Below, in pieces: positions 10,412 through 22,190 of a stretch of 64,000 nt of DNA. Every line of letters starts with the position of its first letter. Position 1 is the stretch's first letter. Both the position numbers and the translations under genes were made by a program. Source of the DNA: Hymenopellis radicata (Eukaryota; Basidiomycota; Agaricomycetes; Agaricales; Physalacriaceae); assembly GCA_015501595.1 (NCBI GenBank), contig JADNRX010000220.1:1-64000 (forward strand), read 5' to 3'. The notes under the pieces were generated by a model. That model did not search any database. It saw only the letters and a list, made by a program, of their open reading frames with translations, and was not told where the DNA came from.

Positions 10412-11573
10412 ATCTGTTCGGCGATGGATGCTGAGTTGAAAGACATTGTCAACAGGCTTGCGTCACCCATCCGAGGCTATTTGAAATCGGAAATATCTCC
10501 ATTGGGACAGGCAAACGAGTTTAAACACTTTTGAGACGCCTGTTTAGACTCGCATCGTGGCCACCCCAGACTAATCCGTGACAAGGATCAAAGAATTGTA
10601 GTTTACAGAGCAGTAAACGGCTGAGGGAGGAACAAAGAGCAGAGCTTGCCGGCGGCAGAGGTTCCTGTATTTGCCGTTATTTGTACCGGATTTTGTCTTC
10701 CTCTGGAAGACCTCAGCATGGTTGCCTCGTTTGTCCACGACGATCCTCGTTCCGACCTCCAAATGCCTCACACATAAGATCCCCAACCGATAACCCCTTT
10801 CCCGTCCATCGAGGTATTTTGTCTAACATAACTGCGTGCTATAATTTTCACTGCTGCCCCGAATTACACAATAATGAACTCTGGAGGCTCCTTGCAAGCT
10901 GACGACTACGAAGCCGACGTGATGGGATAACTCTCACCTGAAGATGAGCACCACGACATCTACTCCGCTGAGCGTCTCACGCATGTATCCCAAAGCTTCC
11001 TTCCGCGCTGAATTGATTCATCGGCTCCTTCACAGACCATGTCGAGTCAACGCTGACGCGTCGTATCCAAATGTGCGAGGGAAGAGAAATCCCCGGATCA
11101 AGACTCATCAACATACATTGCGTTAGTTCAGCGGATGTCCGAGGGTCCTTCGCTCTCGACACTGCAGCGCGGTTGAGCGCCTAATGATAGTATACGACCT
11201 TTCCCGACCCTCAACTCGCGGTGGGCGGTCGGTATAGGATACTCCTCGCGAGCCTGACGTACGGTCTGGCTGCTTTTACGTGTCACAATCCTTCTCGAGC
11301 AGGTTGGCAGTATGAATTACTTTCCCACAGGCGAATCTCAGTGCTGATACAACGTGTAGAGATGCGACATACATATAGTCATGTTTTTCCGTGCTTTGGG
11401 CTCTGCGCTGTTAGCTCGGCAAGGAAGCTGTCCTTGACATCTAGCGTGAATTCCAACCTCTGGCGGTCGGCAGTGTCGACCATTCTGAAGCGGACGAAGA
11501 TGCAACTCAGAAGGTGTTCCTAACAGTGCTTCGAAGCGCGCTATCGAAAAAAGCTCTATAGATTCGATATACA
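10412..11573. other. Intergenic region with possible gene debris
   Basis: No gene is supported. Around 10872-11020 on the plus strand an ATG starts MNSGGSLQADDYEADVMG, then an in-frame TAA, then SPEDEHHDIYSAERLTHVSQ; this may be a stop-interrupted remnant. On the minus strand an ATG at 11483 opens a 34-codon frame, MVDTADRQRLEFTLDVKDSF. Neither is recognised. Confidence 0.3.
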
Positions 11574-12140
11574 TTATCTCTTAGACTTCGCGCGCGCTGT
11601 AGTCCGATTATCGGATTCCTCTATGTCTGGCAAATTACGGGCTTCAAACAACTCGGTCAGCCACTCAGGTTCCTCTTCGTCATCGATATCTTCCACTTGA
11701 AGACCATGCCCAAGTCTTTCACGGATACTGTAGTAGTTCTTGGATGCCTTCTCCTTCATTCTACCCAGGCGCGCCTGACAATCTAATTTAGTATCGGCGT
11801 CCCAAGTTCTATGCAAGGTACGAACCGTAGCTTCGTTCGGTCTGAGCCCTTCACGGACGATTGTATCCCTGCGAACCGCTCTCGAGGTTCCTCTTTGACT
11901 GGCTGCACCTTGGGATCGGTTACGCTGCCGCTCTTCTCCCCTGACATTCTCTTCTCGAGCACGAGTGGTGTTTGACGCGGGGAACGGTATGTCGTTGTTA
12001 GTCCTTGATCGCTCAGAAAGGATAGTGTCACTGGGGGTTCCCTTCCCCGGAGAACGCACGGCGGCGGATGCGGTTGTTGCGCCATCCTGTGGCGCTTTGA
12101 CTGGTGTCCGACGGGCACTCCGGCGTAGAGCGGTGGTCAT
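11574..12140 (-). CDS. Basic, disordered protein of unknown function
   Basis: Frame of 188 aa from ATG 12140 (MTTALRRSARRTPVKAP). An upstream in-frame Met exists at 12179, but the 12140 start gives the usual basic N-terminus. The first 100 residues are rich in Arg, Ser, Thr and Gln, with RS/RR patches typical of intrinsically disordered nuclear proteins. The C-terminal third is more ordered: TWDADTKLDCQARLGRMKEK, then an acidic patch EDIDDEEEPEWLTELFEARN and a basic tail. No family is recognised. It is divergently transcribed from the gene at 12520 and shares its roughly 380-nt promoter, so co-regulation is plausible. Confidence 0.5.
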   Translation of the reverse strand: MTTALRRSARRTPVKAPQDGATTASAAVRSPGKGTPSDTILSERSRTNNDIPFPASNTTRAREENVRGEERQRNRSQGAASQRGTSRAVRRDTIVREGLRPNEATVRTLHRTWDADTKLDCQARLGRMKEKASKNYYSIRERLGHGLQVEDIDDEEEPEWLTELFEARNLPDIEESDNRTTARAKSKR

Positions 12141-12281
12141 AACAGGTAAAATGAACAAGGACTGAAGATCAATTTGCAAAATCTGTCTGAAAGTGAATAG
12201 ATGCCTTACCGGTTTGATTAGTAGAGAAGGTAATGTTTAGGACTTTCATGGCCTTTTGAGGTCTTCCACCGATTCCCCTGT

Positions 12282-12348
12282 CTATTGTTCAGTCTATGTC
12301 TCGAACAATAGCCACATCGTTCTTTATTGTTTTTCGACTCTATTGTTC
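12282..12348. promoter_or_regulatory. Cluster of CTATTGTTC boxes (Rox1/HMG-box-like) in a divergent promoter
   Basis: CTATTGTTC occurs at 12282-12290 and 12340-12348, and its exact reverse complement GAACAATAG at 12303-12311. The first two form a perfect 9-bp inverted repeat with a 12-bp spacer. The core ATTGTTC matches the known binding preference of HMG-box factors such as yeast Rox1 (YYYATTGTTCTC). Position between two divergent genes suggests a shared operator. Binding is inference. Confidence 0.45.
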
Positions 12349-12519
12349 CTTTCAACGTCCGGTCAGATTTTCCTTTTCCGGATGAAGGGATTGATATTCT
12401 GGGTCGTCTTTCTTTTATGCTTATTGTTGTATAACGGGAAGAAGGGACCCACAGGCTCCAGACAGAGTTAATTTTAAAGCGACGGTGGGATCATCCCTTC
12501 TTGTATATGCTTCCCGCTC

Positions 12520-14845
12520 ATGGAATCAGAGTGCGTGCTGTCTCATCTGAACCGCTCAGACTAACACAGCTCTAGATCATCGGCTCTGTCGTCTCAAGAA
12601 CAAACTAAATCCCTGCTACAATGGCAACTCACAGGATGCGTGAAGTCTGAGAAGTTCGTCGGTGGCTCTACAGCTCTGACCGCAGATTGGACCTCGCTAC
12701 CTCCTCAGACACCAACCATAGATCTGGATGATCCCACTTCCTCCCCTTCTACAAGTACTACGCATACGCGTACCCCCTCGACTGTCCTGGACCTATGTCG
12801 CTTACACCTTCGAGATGACCTTGTTCTTCGCCATTCAGTCATTCTTCCGGGCCTTGCTGAATACTGTGGCATGCTCTGCGACGCAGCGCTGGACGGAAAC
12901 ATGTTACTTCCAGACTTACCACCGGAACATGACTACAACTCGCATACACGCGACGCCATACTTGACACTTTGAATGCGGAGATTCACTCGTCTCACGAAC
13001 TGCGGGAGTTCTGCAAGCTCCGAGAGACCATTGCGGCCGGTACGGCTGCTGCGTTTCTCAACCAGACACCCGCATCCGAGTGCGATCTTGGACCCCTAAG
13101 AATGAATGGACCATGGCAAAGTACCGAATATGTCTCCTGGCGGGAGGACATGCTGACTAGTAACGATAACTCCATACACGCCCACCTTCATATTGACCGT
13201 GACGAGATCCCTCCACTGGAACCTTTTGCTCGGGGACTGCAATCTGCAGTCGACTTTGGTTCCACGCCGTTCCTGCTATGCTACTTGACCGAAGTGGGCT
13301 ACCTTACTGCTGGTGTTCGGCAGGCGCTGCAGCACATTGGTTCATCAAAGACGGAGTTCTCATGGGACACCGTAGTTCCAGAGGCCGATTCGTGTGTCAA
13401 CCCATTATGCTTACAGCGCCGTGCAATGCACGGTCGCGTATCTCCTGTCGGACGAACAGCGGGACCTGACTCAACGATTCCTGCTCGTATCATCGCCGAT
13501 ATCAAATCGGTAGATGGGCCCTGGAAAGGAAGTTCAAGGAGTTCAAGCTTCCCACGTCTCGTAGTAATGCTATCAACTTCGCAAAGGCTAGGATGCTTTT
13601 GAGGAAGGTGAGAGAAACCAATGGCATCAGTCTGCCACGAATAATGTCTGCACAGGTCTGGACGAAGCTCGTTTCAATCAATGGTACCTTCGCGATTATC
13701 AGCGACGGAAACTGGGAAATTATTTGTATGCGCCGTCGAAAGTCCCGGACAATGTTTTTGTCGAGGGCTCTCAGCGTTGCCCGAAGTGCATCTGATCGTA
13801 CAATGCCTTCTCATATGAAGGTTCGCGTGGGCGTTAACATTGCGGCGACGCTGGACGTTGCCTGGCGTGGTTATTTATGGCGAACGGCCGAACAACTCAA
13901 CATTACACTACGACAAAGGTACAAGGCTCATCACTGTTACGGGATTGCCAACTTACACAGGCAGCAGAAGTTATCAGCACATCTTGCATCGAATGTTTCT
14001 GTACGTCACTTCACCAATCAGTTCAAAATGAAAGCTAACTTAATCTTCGTATGTAGTCTGAGGACTTGATGCATCATATTCTTCAGATAGAGACGATCAC
14101 ATTAAGATGGCCTGAGACAGGCTCCGAAGCCGAGCGTGTCGTTGATGCGCAGAACCAATCTTCTCACATCGCTGCTGGTCTTGTATACCCTGCTGACATC
14201 GACACCGCCTTGGAAGTACGCTTGGACACCGAGATCTATCCCGGAGTAACCAGCGGTCGGCTGCGAGCATACACGTCCATCTTGGTGCCCTTCGGTGATC
14301 AGCTAGTAATGAAACGGATGCGAGTCGACATTGTATTTGACGATGCTTCAGGCGCCAAACTTATTCGCGAATACCAACACCGTATCCGTATTTCAGAGGA
14401 GTCGGCCCCCATCATACTTCCTCGCACTTTAGCGCTGTTCAAAGGAGTCACACAGTCTATGTACTTCCTGTTTTTGGAGGACATTGGAATGCCACTTACT
14501 CAATACGTGGATTACATTCTCGAGACACGCTCGCCTTCTCAACTACACGAGCACCTTCTGGAACTTAGCGAAGGCCTTTTCGGCTCCTTGGCTAGTCTCC
14601 ATGGGACGGGACACACCCATCCAGGACTAACAACAATGTCCGGAATTCTAGTCGCCTTTGACCATGATAAATCTCTGCAGCTGATGTTTGATGATATCCA
14701 CGAGCTGACAAGCCGAGCAAACGAGGACAAGTATCACGGACACAGTGTTATCGGAGAAAATATTGAGGCAGACAAAGAGAGCTTGCGCCGTCTGCTAGTC
14801 TCTGTCTACACTAAAGTAGATTCCGTCTCGCCCGCGCCGAAGTAG
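12520..14845 (+). CDS. Multi-exon protein ending in a degenerate kinase-like domain; possibly decaying
   Basis: Start by splicing: ATG 12520 (MES D) joins after a 39-nt intron with an ACTAAC branch site to the long frame that runs through TKSLLQWQLTGCVKSEKFV. The N-terminal 300 residues are an unrecognised, mostly helical domain. Further exons include LDEARFNQWYLRDYQRRKLG and PGVVIYGERPNNSTLHYDKG. The last exon begins SEDLMHHILQIE and contains kinase-like landmarks: FGSLASLHGTGHTHPGL where catalytic H-x-D would be, and LQLMFDDIHEL where DFD/DFG would be, so key residues appear lost (pseudokinase). Connecting the middle exons needs frame changes near 13530, 13770-13840 and 14055 that I could not all explain by introns; the gene may be partly degraded. 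Convergent with the kinase gene at 14857. Confidence 0.45.
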
Positions 14846-14856
14846 TCGGTACATAG

Positions 14857-15530
14857 TCATATATCACCGTTATCGTTCACAAGGTCACGAATATTCGAAG
14901 CCATACCATCCTTCCCGATAACCTGCGCGTCGTTGATATACTCCCCACGTAGCAGCTTCTCCAATCGCTCTAACTCCCAACGAAATTCATGATCGCTTGC
15001 ACTTGTGGTTGCCCTGTCAAAGTCGATAACGGAGAAATGACCAGCGTCATCCACCAGAACATTCCAATACCGTATATCACGATGTAAGACGCCCGCTGCA
15101 TGAATGGATAGCAGCGCCTCCTTCAAGCGATTCCTGGGAAAGAAATCAGCACAGGAAATATGCATCCGGACTAACATACTTGGCATCAACGGAGAGCAGG
15201 GTATTACGATTTGCTATAGGGTGGCCGTTATGGCTCAATATCAGTGCACCGACATCGCGATGTCCGTCTTGGTAAAAACCAAAAACTCGAGGGATACAAT
15301 TCACCTTGGCCGCCTTGAGTCGCTCGTAGATGGAAAATTCGTGTCGAAGTCGACAGAGTCGTTTTAACGTCGTTGCAAGTTTGACCACAATTGGACCATG
15401 CCTGATGTTGGGATGGTTGCTGAAAACACATCGCCCGTAGCCCCAGTGCCAAGTCGTGCATTCAAAAGCATGACGAGGTACTTGGTCGAGGAGTAGCTTT
15501 CACAACGTGTCACTCCAGGATGGAGAAGGA
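14857..15530 (-). pseudogene. Fungal protein-kinase-like gene with a frameshift
   Basis: Belongs to the expanded basidiomycete family of small protein-kinase-like proteins. Visible landmarks: GVTRCESYSSTKYLVML, glycine loop LGTGATGDVFSA, VVKLA with the beta-3 lysine, RHEFSIYERLKAAKV...IPRVFGFY, then after a 46-nt intron (near 15131-15176) the catalytic loop VLHRDIRYWNVLV and the metal-binding FSVIDFDRA. All catalytic residues (K, HRD, N, DFD) are present. The glycine loop and the VVKLA strand are in different frames, with the shift between 15380 and 15440, too close for an intron. So the copy is probably a recent pseudogene, unless the assembly has an indel here. Convergent, only 11 bp from the pseudokinase-like gene upstream. 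Confidence 0.6.
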
Positions 15531-15728
15531 TGGACGGAGAAGGAGAGTTATATATGCCAAGGCGGACGTATAGAGCGATAGAAGAGTGGCGAGAAAGCGA
15601 GTGTTCGAGCCTCTTGGGACTCCGTCAGCACCGGTACAGGTATGAGGATCATAGCATACATTCATCTGTGCAGTGGTTCCCTCAATGTTTTTGCGCGCGC
15701 GGCTCGCTCTCTTCAGCTGCTCGCTTGG

Positions 15729-17289
15729 TTAGACCTTGATTCCTTGAACTTCGTTAAACTCGTATGCTAACGTACTGGGGTATCCGCGGTACTCTTGTTC
15801 GGGGCAAGAACATTTATAGACCCCTGTATAGTTAGCTATATGGTAGTCCTTCTCTGGTGAAGGTTTCATCGGCGCACCTTGCGACGCCGTCCGGCTGCAG
15901 TAGATACAGCTTTGGTAGTTCCCTAGACATGACTTGTTCAAGGACCACAGGGAGAAAGTTGTGGTACGCACATTGCCTGTGTGAGGCCTCTCCAGCGGTG
16001 GCGACCTTGATTTCTTGTTGATTCTGGTATCGTCGTCGGGGGATGGTCGCTTCTCTCCTGCCCTTGGCGCAAACTCCTGTGTCAATTCTCCTGCAGCTTC
16101 ATAGCGCTGAAGAACATCTTCCACAATGGCCAAATGAAGACCAGCCCAGATCCGTCCGTACGCAGGGTCCTTATCGTGGCAGACGTCAAACAACTTCGAT
16201 AGAAACAGCGTCTGGGTCTCGCGGTGGCGGATTCCTATGCGTAAAAAGTTTCCGCAGTCAAATATGATCACAGAAGCATCCGCTCGGACAGCATTGGCCC
16301 ATGCCTAGAGTCATAGCATTAGCTGAGCAACTCAAAGTACAATACAAGCGTGAACGTACTCGTTGAATGTATTGTTCGGGAGTATCTCGCCCATCCCGTT
16401 TTATGGCAGGTGTAAGCTTTCCCGGAGCGCAATATACAGTCATAGGGGAGTCCTTCCGGTGACTCCGCCGAATTGCGTGCTCTCGCGGTGCAACTGGGAC
16501 AAGTTTCGGAAGGGACCACGGTGGATTGCGACTGTCATTGGGTCGGGCCGTGTTACCACCCGAAGACGCATACTGGGTACTGGAGTTCGCCGTCCACGCA
16601 AAGGTGGTCACCTCGAGCAGACTGTCCATATTTCGAAGAAGGTCGTGGGCTGCTGGGCAGAAGAACATGGTAACTGCAAGACGAGGATACTGCTTCGAAA
16701 GGGAGAGGAGTTTGGGACGTGTTTCAGGTAGGAATTTATCGAGTGACTTGATTCGAGTTCCTTTGTAGTCATTAAAGCGAAGGAAGTAATGTTCAACAAG
16801 GAATGAGGTGGATGAGTGGTCGTCGCAAGTGTCCATCTGTGAGGCGCCCCATGATAGAGGAGGAACAAGCTGTGGTTGATTTGGATGTATAAGGATACTC
16901 GAAGCGAGTTGGGCTGCTACGAAGCCGGCGCCAACCTCGTGCGTCTTTGCTATAGATTCGGCAGTATTCATGTCCGCCGCATTTCGATACCATCTAGCTG
17001 GACAGCCAAAGAAATGGTCTGGAATCATATGGCGGTTGGGGAAGCTGTCCAGCCTCTTGTCGACCAAAGCAGCCAGTTCTGTAATCAGAGTGGGATGCGA
17101 CTCGACCCGCCTCAGTACCAGATTTTCGTCGAGGTGCGTGTCCAGAAAGTTTCCGGCGTGGTATTTAGGTTTCTTGGGTCCGCCCTCGCGTCCCAAAGTA
17201 GGAGGACTAAGGGCCATGAACGCGTCTTTAAGCGTTGTGCCCATGGTAGGCAAAGAAGCCAGAAACCAACGATCAACCCTTGATGCCAT
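15729..17289 (-). CDS. Uncharacterised two-exon protein
   Basis: Two exons (17289-16360 and 16304-15729) joined by a 55-nt intron with a GTACGT donor; the joint reads EQYIQR/AWANAVRADAS in phase 0, giving 501 aa. Weak resemblance to the N-terminal domain of the 12.5 kb gene: ENLVLRRVESHPTLITEL here versus DDLVLRHSVILPGLAEY there, suggesting distant paralogy. A Pro/Ser-rich basic segment (KRPSPDDDTRINKKSRSPP) separates the main domain from a short C-terminal part containing CSCPEQEY. No known domain or catalytic motif is recognised. The long frame and clean splice make it a real gene; function is unknown. Confidence 0.6.
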
Positions 17290-17527
17290 TGATTCCCACG
17301 CACGGACATACCGTGATCACCGAACTAAAGGAAGGAAAGGATTGTCGACTATAACCTGGCTATCACTCCGCGTCTTTGAACGTCAAAGCTATGTGCCCGT
17401 CACCGGTCACACGTCCTGCTCGACTGACAGGTTCACGTCGACGTCCCGTCATGATCACGCTATCAATATTACTAATCGTCGAACATCATGGCCAAAGTAC
17501 AACATGATGTCGCTATGCTAAACTGAT

Positions 17528-18918
17528 CTAGAGTCGATTCCTAGAGCAGCGAACACACGCTTGCAATTGACAGTTGCGACAGACCTATCAATCAAATTAG
17601 ACTGGAAGTCAGGACAAGGGACGACTGACCAAGATGAAATCACGCAGGTAATGATAACATTCCTCGCACTGAGCACCACCGTTCCTTCGCCGCCACCTAT
17701 GAACATCGCAGTCATGATTGTCACGAAGTTGCGCCACGCGTTGTTCAACGGTACGCTGGAACGCCACAGGCTGAGCTACCTGCGCCCGAGGACCCATCTC
17801 ATCTGCAACCCTCCTTTGCACGACCTCCACCAGTCGATCCTCATCCCATTGCGGACACGTACAATTCTTCCATGGCGCTGCACAGACATAACAGAACTGG
17901 GTACGGCATCTGCACGTCATGTGGTAGCAGCCGGTATTCAGCTCGATAACACCCCTGCACCCAGGACAGGTCTGCCATCGTTGTTCAGCAGCCAACGCCC
18001 TGACAGCGAGCGTGGCAGTGTCCTCCGGGCATCCTTCACCGGGATGAGCACGCTGCTTGCACTGGGAACAGACCGAAGTGTAGCACGCCGAACAGTAGAT
18101 GTCCCCTTGATGGCTCTCAGACGAGCCGAGGAATACAGAGCATGTGGGTGATGGGCAATAAATGCGATGCATAGCGAGGGTACCAAATTCGCGGGACTTG
18201 GATTGAAAAGCCATGCGAAGTTGGAGAGGGAGAACAGGGAGAACGGCGGTATCCACCAGTGGTTGATTGCAGCAGCGCGGAGGGTAAAGGGATTCATCCG
18301 ATGTGCATGATCGAATGAGATCTCTGACGCAGTCGTGGCAATAGTAATGCTGGCAAGGAGCCCGAATGCTAACGCGAATGTGAATTCGGTCGCCACATAT
18401 GATGCAAGCAGTCCTCAGTCCATGACTCGATTCGGCACCCGCAGTACTAACGGATATCGCTCCTGCATCCGCTTCGTCATCGTCGACCCCAGCGGGAGCT
18501 TTGGCGGCCTCCCTGTCCTCCCGTGAGCTTGATCGATAGAGACTCCGAGAGAGATCAAATATTGTACTCACAGAATCCCAAAGGCAGGATTCTCCACCAG
18601 GCGCTGCCACTCGGACTGTTCAGGTGGCTGTTCTCCTCTTTCAAGGGCGGTGGCATATCGATAATCATCGTCGGCAGCCTGGGCAGCAATGATCAGGGCG
18701 GCATCCGTATCCAAAGCCCGGTCGATGCTTTGCGCCAAACGAAGATCGTTCAGCATCAAGCGTAGGCTCTCCTCTTGTATCTGGAAAGCGATCTCTTCAT
18801 CAGTCAGAGGCGCATTGTACCGCGATTTCCCTTTGCGAGTCGACGTGACGAGTTCGATGTCTTGGATTACGAGCTCAGCGACGAGCGCCGCAGATTCCGC
18901 GTCCAAGTAGCTCGCCAT
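17528..18918 (-). CDS. RBR-type E3 ubiquitin ligase, left copy
   Basis: Exon 1 starts MASYLDAESAALVAELVIQD, a helical N-terminal region, and joins through a 44-nt intron (donor GTGAGT near 18572) to SREDREAAKAP. The RBR triad follows: RING1 (CIICGDR...PCQHYYCHDCVRDL...YPPRCC), IBR (YCPSPTC...CSACYTSVCSQCKQRAH) and RING2/Rcat (CPGCRGVIELNTGCYHMTC, then CRCRTQFCYVC). The Cys in TGCYHM is at the position of the catalytic Cys of RBR ligases, which receive ubiquitin from E2 before transfer. After FIL a final intron leads to VCRNCQLQACVRCSRNRL, adding a last Cys cluster; this ending is conserved in the right copy, which supports it. Likely cytosolic; substrate unknown. Intact, unlike the paralogue at 48.3 kb. 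Confidence 0.85.
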
Positions 18919-20215
18919 ATGCGAGATGATGACGGGCGAAAGGACGCAAGATGATGGGCATGTTCGGCAATGTGCAGATTTATAAGAGGCTCTACACCTG
19001 CCGATTGGCTAACGAGGCCGAGCTTAACAGGCAGGACCTGCGCCGCTGCCTTTGTTCTGGCTGTATGAATTAAAGCATTAGGACTTTTGTGCGAATGATT
19101 GTCGTATGACGCGAGATAGATACCAATTCGCGATGCAAACCAAGATGCAAACTGCCAGCGCGAGCGACGAACTGGCGGTCGTATAATTTAGACTCGGGCG
19201 TCCGGCCCGGACATCCTTTGGTTGATATGAGATGACTTTGCCTTCCATGTCTGAAGGCAGTGAATGGGCTCTTACGAGACTCAGCCTGCCAGGCTCCAGT
19301 GGATGCTAGACTTGGAAGGGAGAAAAGCGGCGTTTACTATTAGTCGGCGGTTTGACGCCACGTGCACACAACGAAGGTCCTTCGCCTTCATACAAAGGCC
19401 ACCATGTAATGGCGAACGGTGTCCTGCCTTCGATATGTACATGGCCCCTCACAGTCGTTCAAATTGAAATTGGAAGATGGCGACGCGTGATGGTTAGAGG
19501 GTGGGGTGTGGTAGTCATCGTAGTCACGGTGATATGATGGGAATGAATTATGGCGCGTGTAAGTCGGCGACCGCGGATCTCCCAAACGATGAGCGACCCG
19601 CACGCCTATTCACTGAGGACAGAAACAGGAGGACAGAAACAGAAATAGAGTTGAAGAGTGACATGCCAGACAAGGAATTTCATTCAAGTTCATCCTCTTT
19701 TCTATCTCAAACCCGAATCTCAGATGTGCATGTGAATGCTCAAAAAAGCCCCACATAGCGAATCCCTTGCTTGGAGACGAACGACAGAAAATTAACTTTG
19801 CTTGACGTATGGAAGGTTCGGTACGAGTACCGGATGTCGGGCGGCCGCGGTTCAGACGAGGGCGGAGCAGAACTCAAAGCGGCAAGCCCGCGCCGAGAAG
19901 GAGATGGTTGGTGGTATGAAAAGGAGGTTGATTAGAAATGGGGCTGTATTTGAGGATGCGAAGAAGAGCAACAGCAAAAATGCGCTGAACACGATCGCCG
20001 TATGTGGCAAGCCATGTTCGGATGATCAGGCCCGGCGAGCCGATTACATAATAACTATCCCTCTACTCGAGGACGCAGACAGGAGCGAAGGATCGAAGCA
20101 CTAAAATCCGAGGGCATGTCTTGACTGGACCTCAGCTGCTCGTGTAGCGAGGGCATGTTTGTTGGAGGGGTACCACAGCCACGAGTGATAGGGGGTGAGT
20201 AGAGTGGCGGAATAA
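18919..20215. other. Intergenic region of about 1.3 kb
   Basis: No supported gene. Its beginning, upstream of the RBR gene, is that gene's promoter. Short frames near 19264-19760 and 19802-20104 show no domain and no splice continuity. A doubled GGAGGACAGAAACAG-type unit lies near 19616-19640. Confidence 0.35.
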
Positions 20216-20269
20216 ATGCTTGATGGATACTGTTTTCTCCTCATGTTCTGTGGACCCGGAGCCCAAGAT

Positions 20270-22051
20270 GCTTTCTCCATAGCGATGCTCTATGTTGCAA
20301 TGCTTGTTGCATTCGCGTGCGTCCATCTCTCCAGCCGCCCGTCTTTATTGACCAACCTCTGGAAATGGACTACTCAGATTTACTTCGCGTTCGTCTACCT
20401 TCATTCCTCCTCCTCACACACGGCTGATACTGCGCAAAGTGACCGTCTTCCAAACCGTGATCTACTTCCAAAACTCACAAAAGGATCGCGTATGGACGAA
20501 GACCTTTGTCGGACTCCTCTGTGCTGGGGATATAGCACACCAGATTTGCTTGATACAAGCAGGTGAGCGTGTGACCTGGTTCAAGGCGTCGGGATGCTCA
20601 TTCGTAAGTGTACTTCTGGAGTATTAAAAACGGTAATGTGCGTTGACCGTGTAACCTTCCCTGTTTTGCTCGAGGACTCATCCTGATGAGCCGCGCAGGA
20701 TCCGGTGACGCTAAACGAGATTCCTGGGGGCTTGTTTGTGCGTTCCCGGTGGCTCATAGAGCGATCCAACTGACACTGGCTTCATGTAGGGTCAAGCCAT
20801 CTTGGAGGTACATTCCTCAGCCGTCCGAGGTTGCGTTAGAATGATTTAAACTGTGTAGGGAATTATTGCAATCCTCGTTCAAGGGTACGTGTCTTCACGT
20901 CTCCGGTCGCATGTGTTGATTCGTCTTGTATAGATTCTATGCATATCGTATCAGTCGACGTTCGTCATCCCTCTCAAACTTCACACTAACTCTTGACCGA
21001 TATGACGATGCAGTTGGTCGATCTTGGCTCTGGCCCACGCCTGTCGTAAGCAACCAATCCTGTCTGTCTATTATGTCGTGCTCAATGTTCGCCTCGAATC
21101 ATAGATCCTCATGTCTGTCGGGCAAGCAGGTAAGACACATCGACTCCCTCATTTGCATTGACAGATAAACTTCGGGTTTCTATTTCACAGGACTTCTCGC
21201 GCGTCGGTGTTCCTACAAATGCAATCATCCATCCGTCGTCCTCACGCTAGTCTATAGTTTATATGACTCTTGTCACTCGGGAGCGCACAATGATCGGACT
21301 GGGCAAACTCACGGTACATATTCGAGACTCTTACGCCTCCGTTAACATAACATCTTATGCAGAATTATGCCCATGCACTTAACTCGACGACGGCTGCTAC
21401 GGACATGGCTATCGCGCTAACCATGACCTGGCTCTTGTTGAGGAGTAAAACCGGATTCCGCCGGTCAGTTTCAACCTAATGCTAGCATGATGGCCTGGAG
21501 GAACTGAGTTCTGTAGCTCGAACACCGTCATAGACCGTTTACTCATCTATTGTATCATGTCTGGCGCGGCGACGAGTCTAACTGCCATTCTCGTCATCAT
21601 TATGGTAAGCCTATCGTGCCTTCGAAATCGTCGCTCACGATCGATACCCAGCTCGCAACCGTCCCAGCAACGAACGTGTACTTCCTCTTCTTTTTCTTCA
21701 TACCGAAAGGTTCGAGGTTCCTCTTCGCCGCCGCCCACACTGACTAGCATGAATACTCAAGCATACTGCAACTCGTGCTTGCTCATGCTCAATCAGCGGA
21801 GGAGTATCCAGGACTCCAGCTCCGTAGAGTGGAATGAATACAGCTCCTCCGATCATCGCCCTAACCGCATTGGACGCATTGTGGGACGCCCTTCAAGGGC
21901 AAGCCATGGCGAGCCGCAAGTGACTATTACGATGAATACGTTTACGGATGATCCAGTGGGTGATGTGGATGATCCAGTGGGTGATATGAAGTCTGGGTCG
22001 AATAGCAGCATCAGAAGAGATGCGAAATTGGGTGGCGCCTTGGCACTCTGA
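20270..22051 (+). CDS. Multi-pass membrane protein resembling the DUF6534 family, left copy
   Basis: Intron-rich gene with at least eight exons. Recognisable segments: VTVFQTVIYFQNSQKDRVWT (the Q-x-Y-x-Y/YF...KD motif of this basidiomycete membrane family), IIAILVQ/FYAYRISRRSSS, then NYAHALNSTTAATDMAIALTM followed by WLLLRSKTGFRR, then LLIYCIMSGAATSLTAILVI, ATNVYFLFFFFIPK and MNTQAYCNSCLLMLNQRRS. The C-terminal tail is polar. These correspond to later helices of a seven-helix protein. Function of the family is unknown. The start codon is not clear; the first helix-bearing exons lie around 20270-20420. Introns near 21604-21660 and 21702-21747 are well supported, since removing them recreates the conserved YFxFFFIPK segment. 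A 21-bp tandem duplication adds seven residues to the tail. Confidence 0.7.
21947..21988 (+). repeat. 21-bp tandem duplication in the DUF6534-like coding tail
   Basis: GATGATCCAGTGGGTGATGTG is followed by the same unit with one change (GATATG at the end), encoding DDPVGDVDDPVGDM. The right copy has a single unit (DDPVGDM), so the duplication arose in the left copy, or was lost on the right, after the segmental duplication. Confidence 0.85.
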
Positions 22052-22190
22052 TTTGGTGTGGCGACGTTGGTCAGCGTGTATATTTATTGGTGGCTTGGGT
22101 GTACTTCGATGTAGGATGGCGACGAGTCGTTTGAACACGGCGATAGTGTATTGAGATGTTTTTCCTATCATGTATCCATGCTCGACTTTA

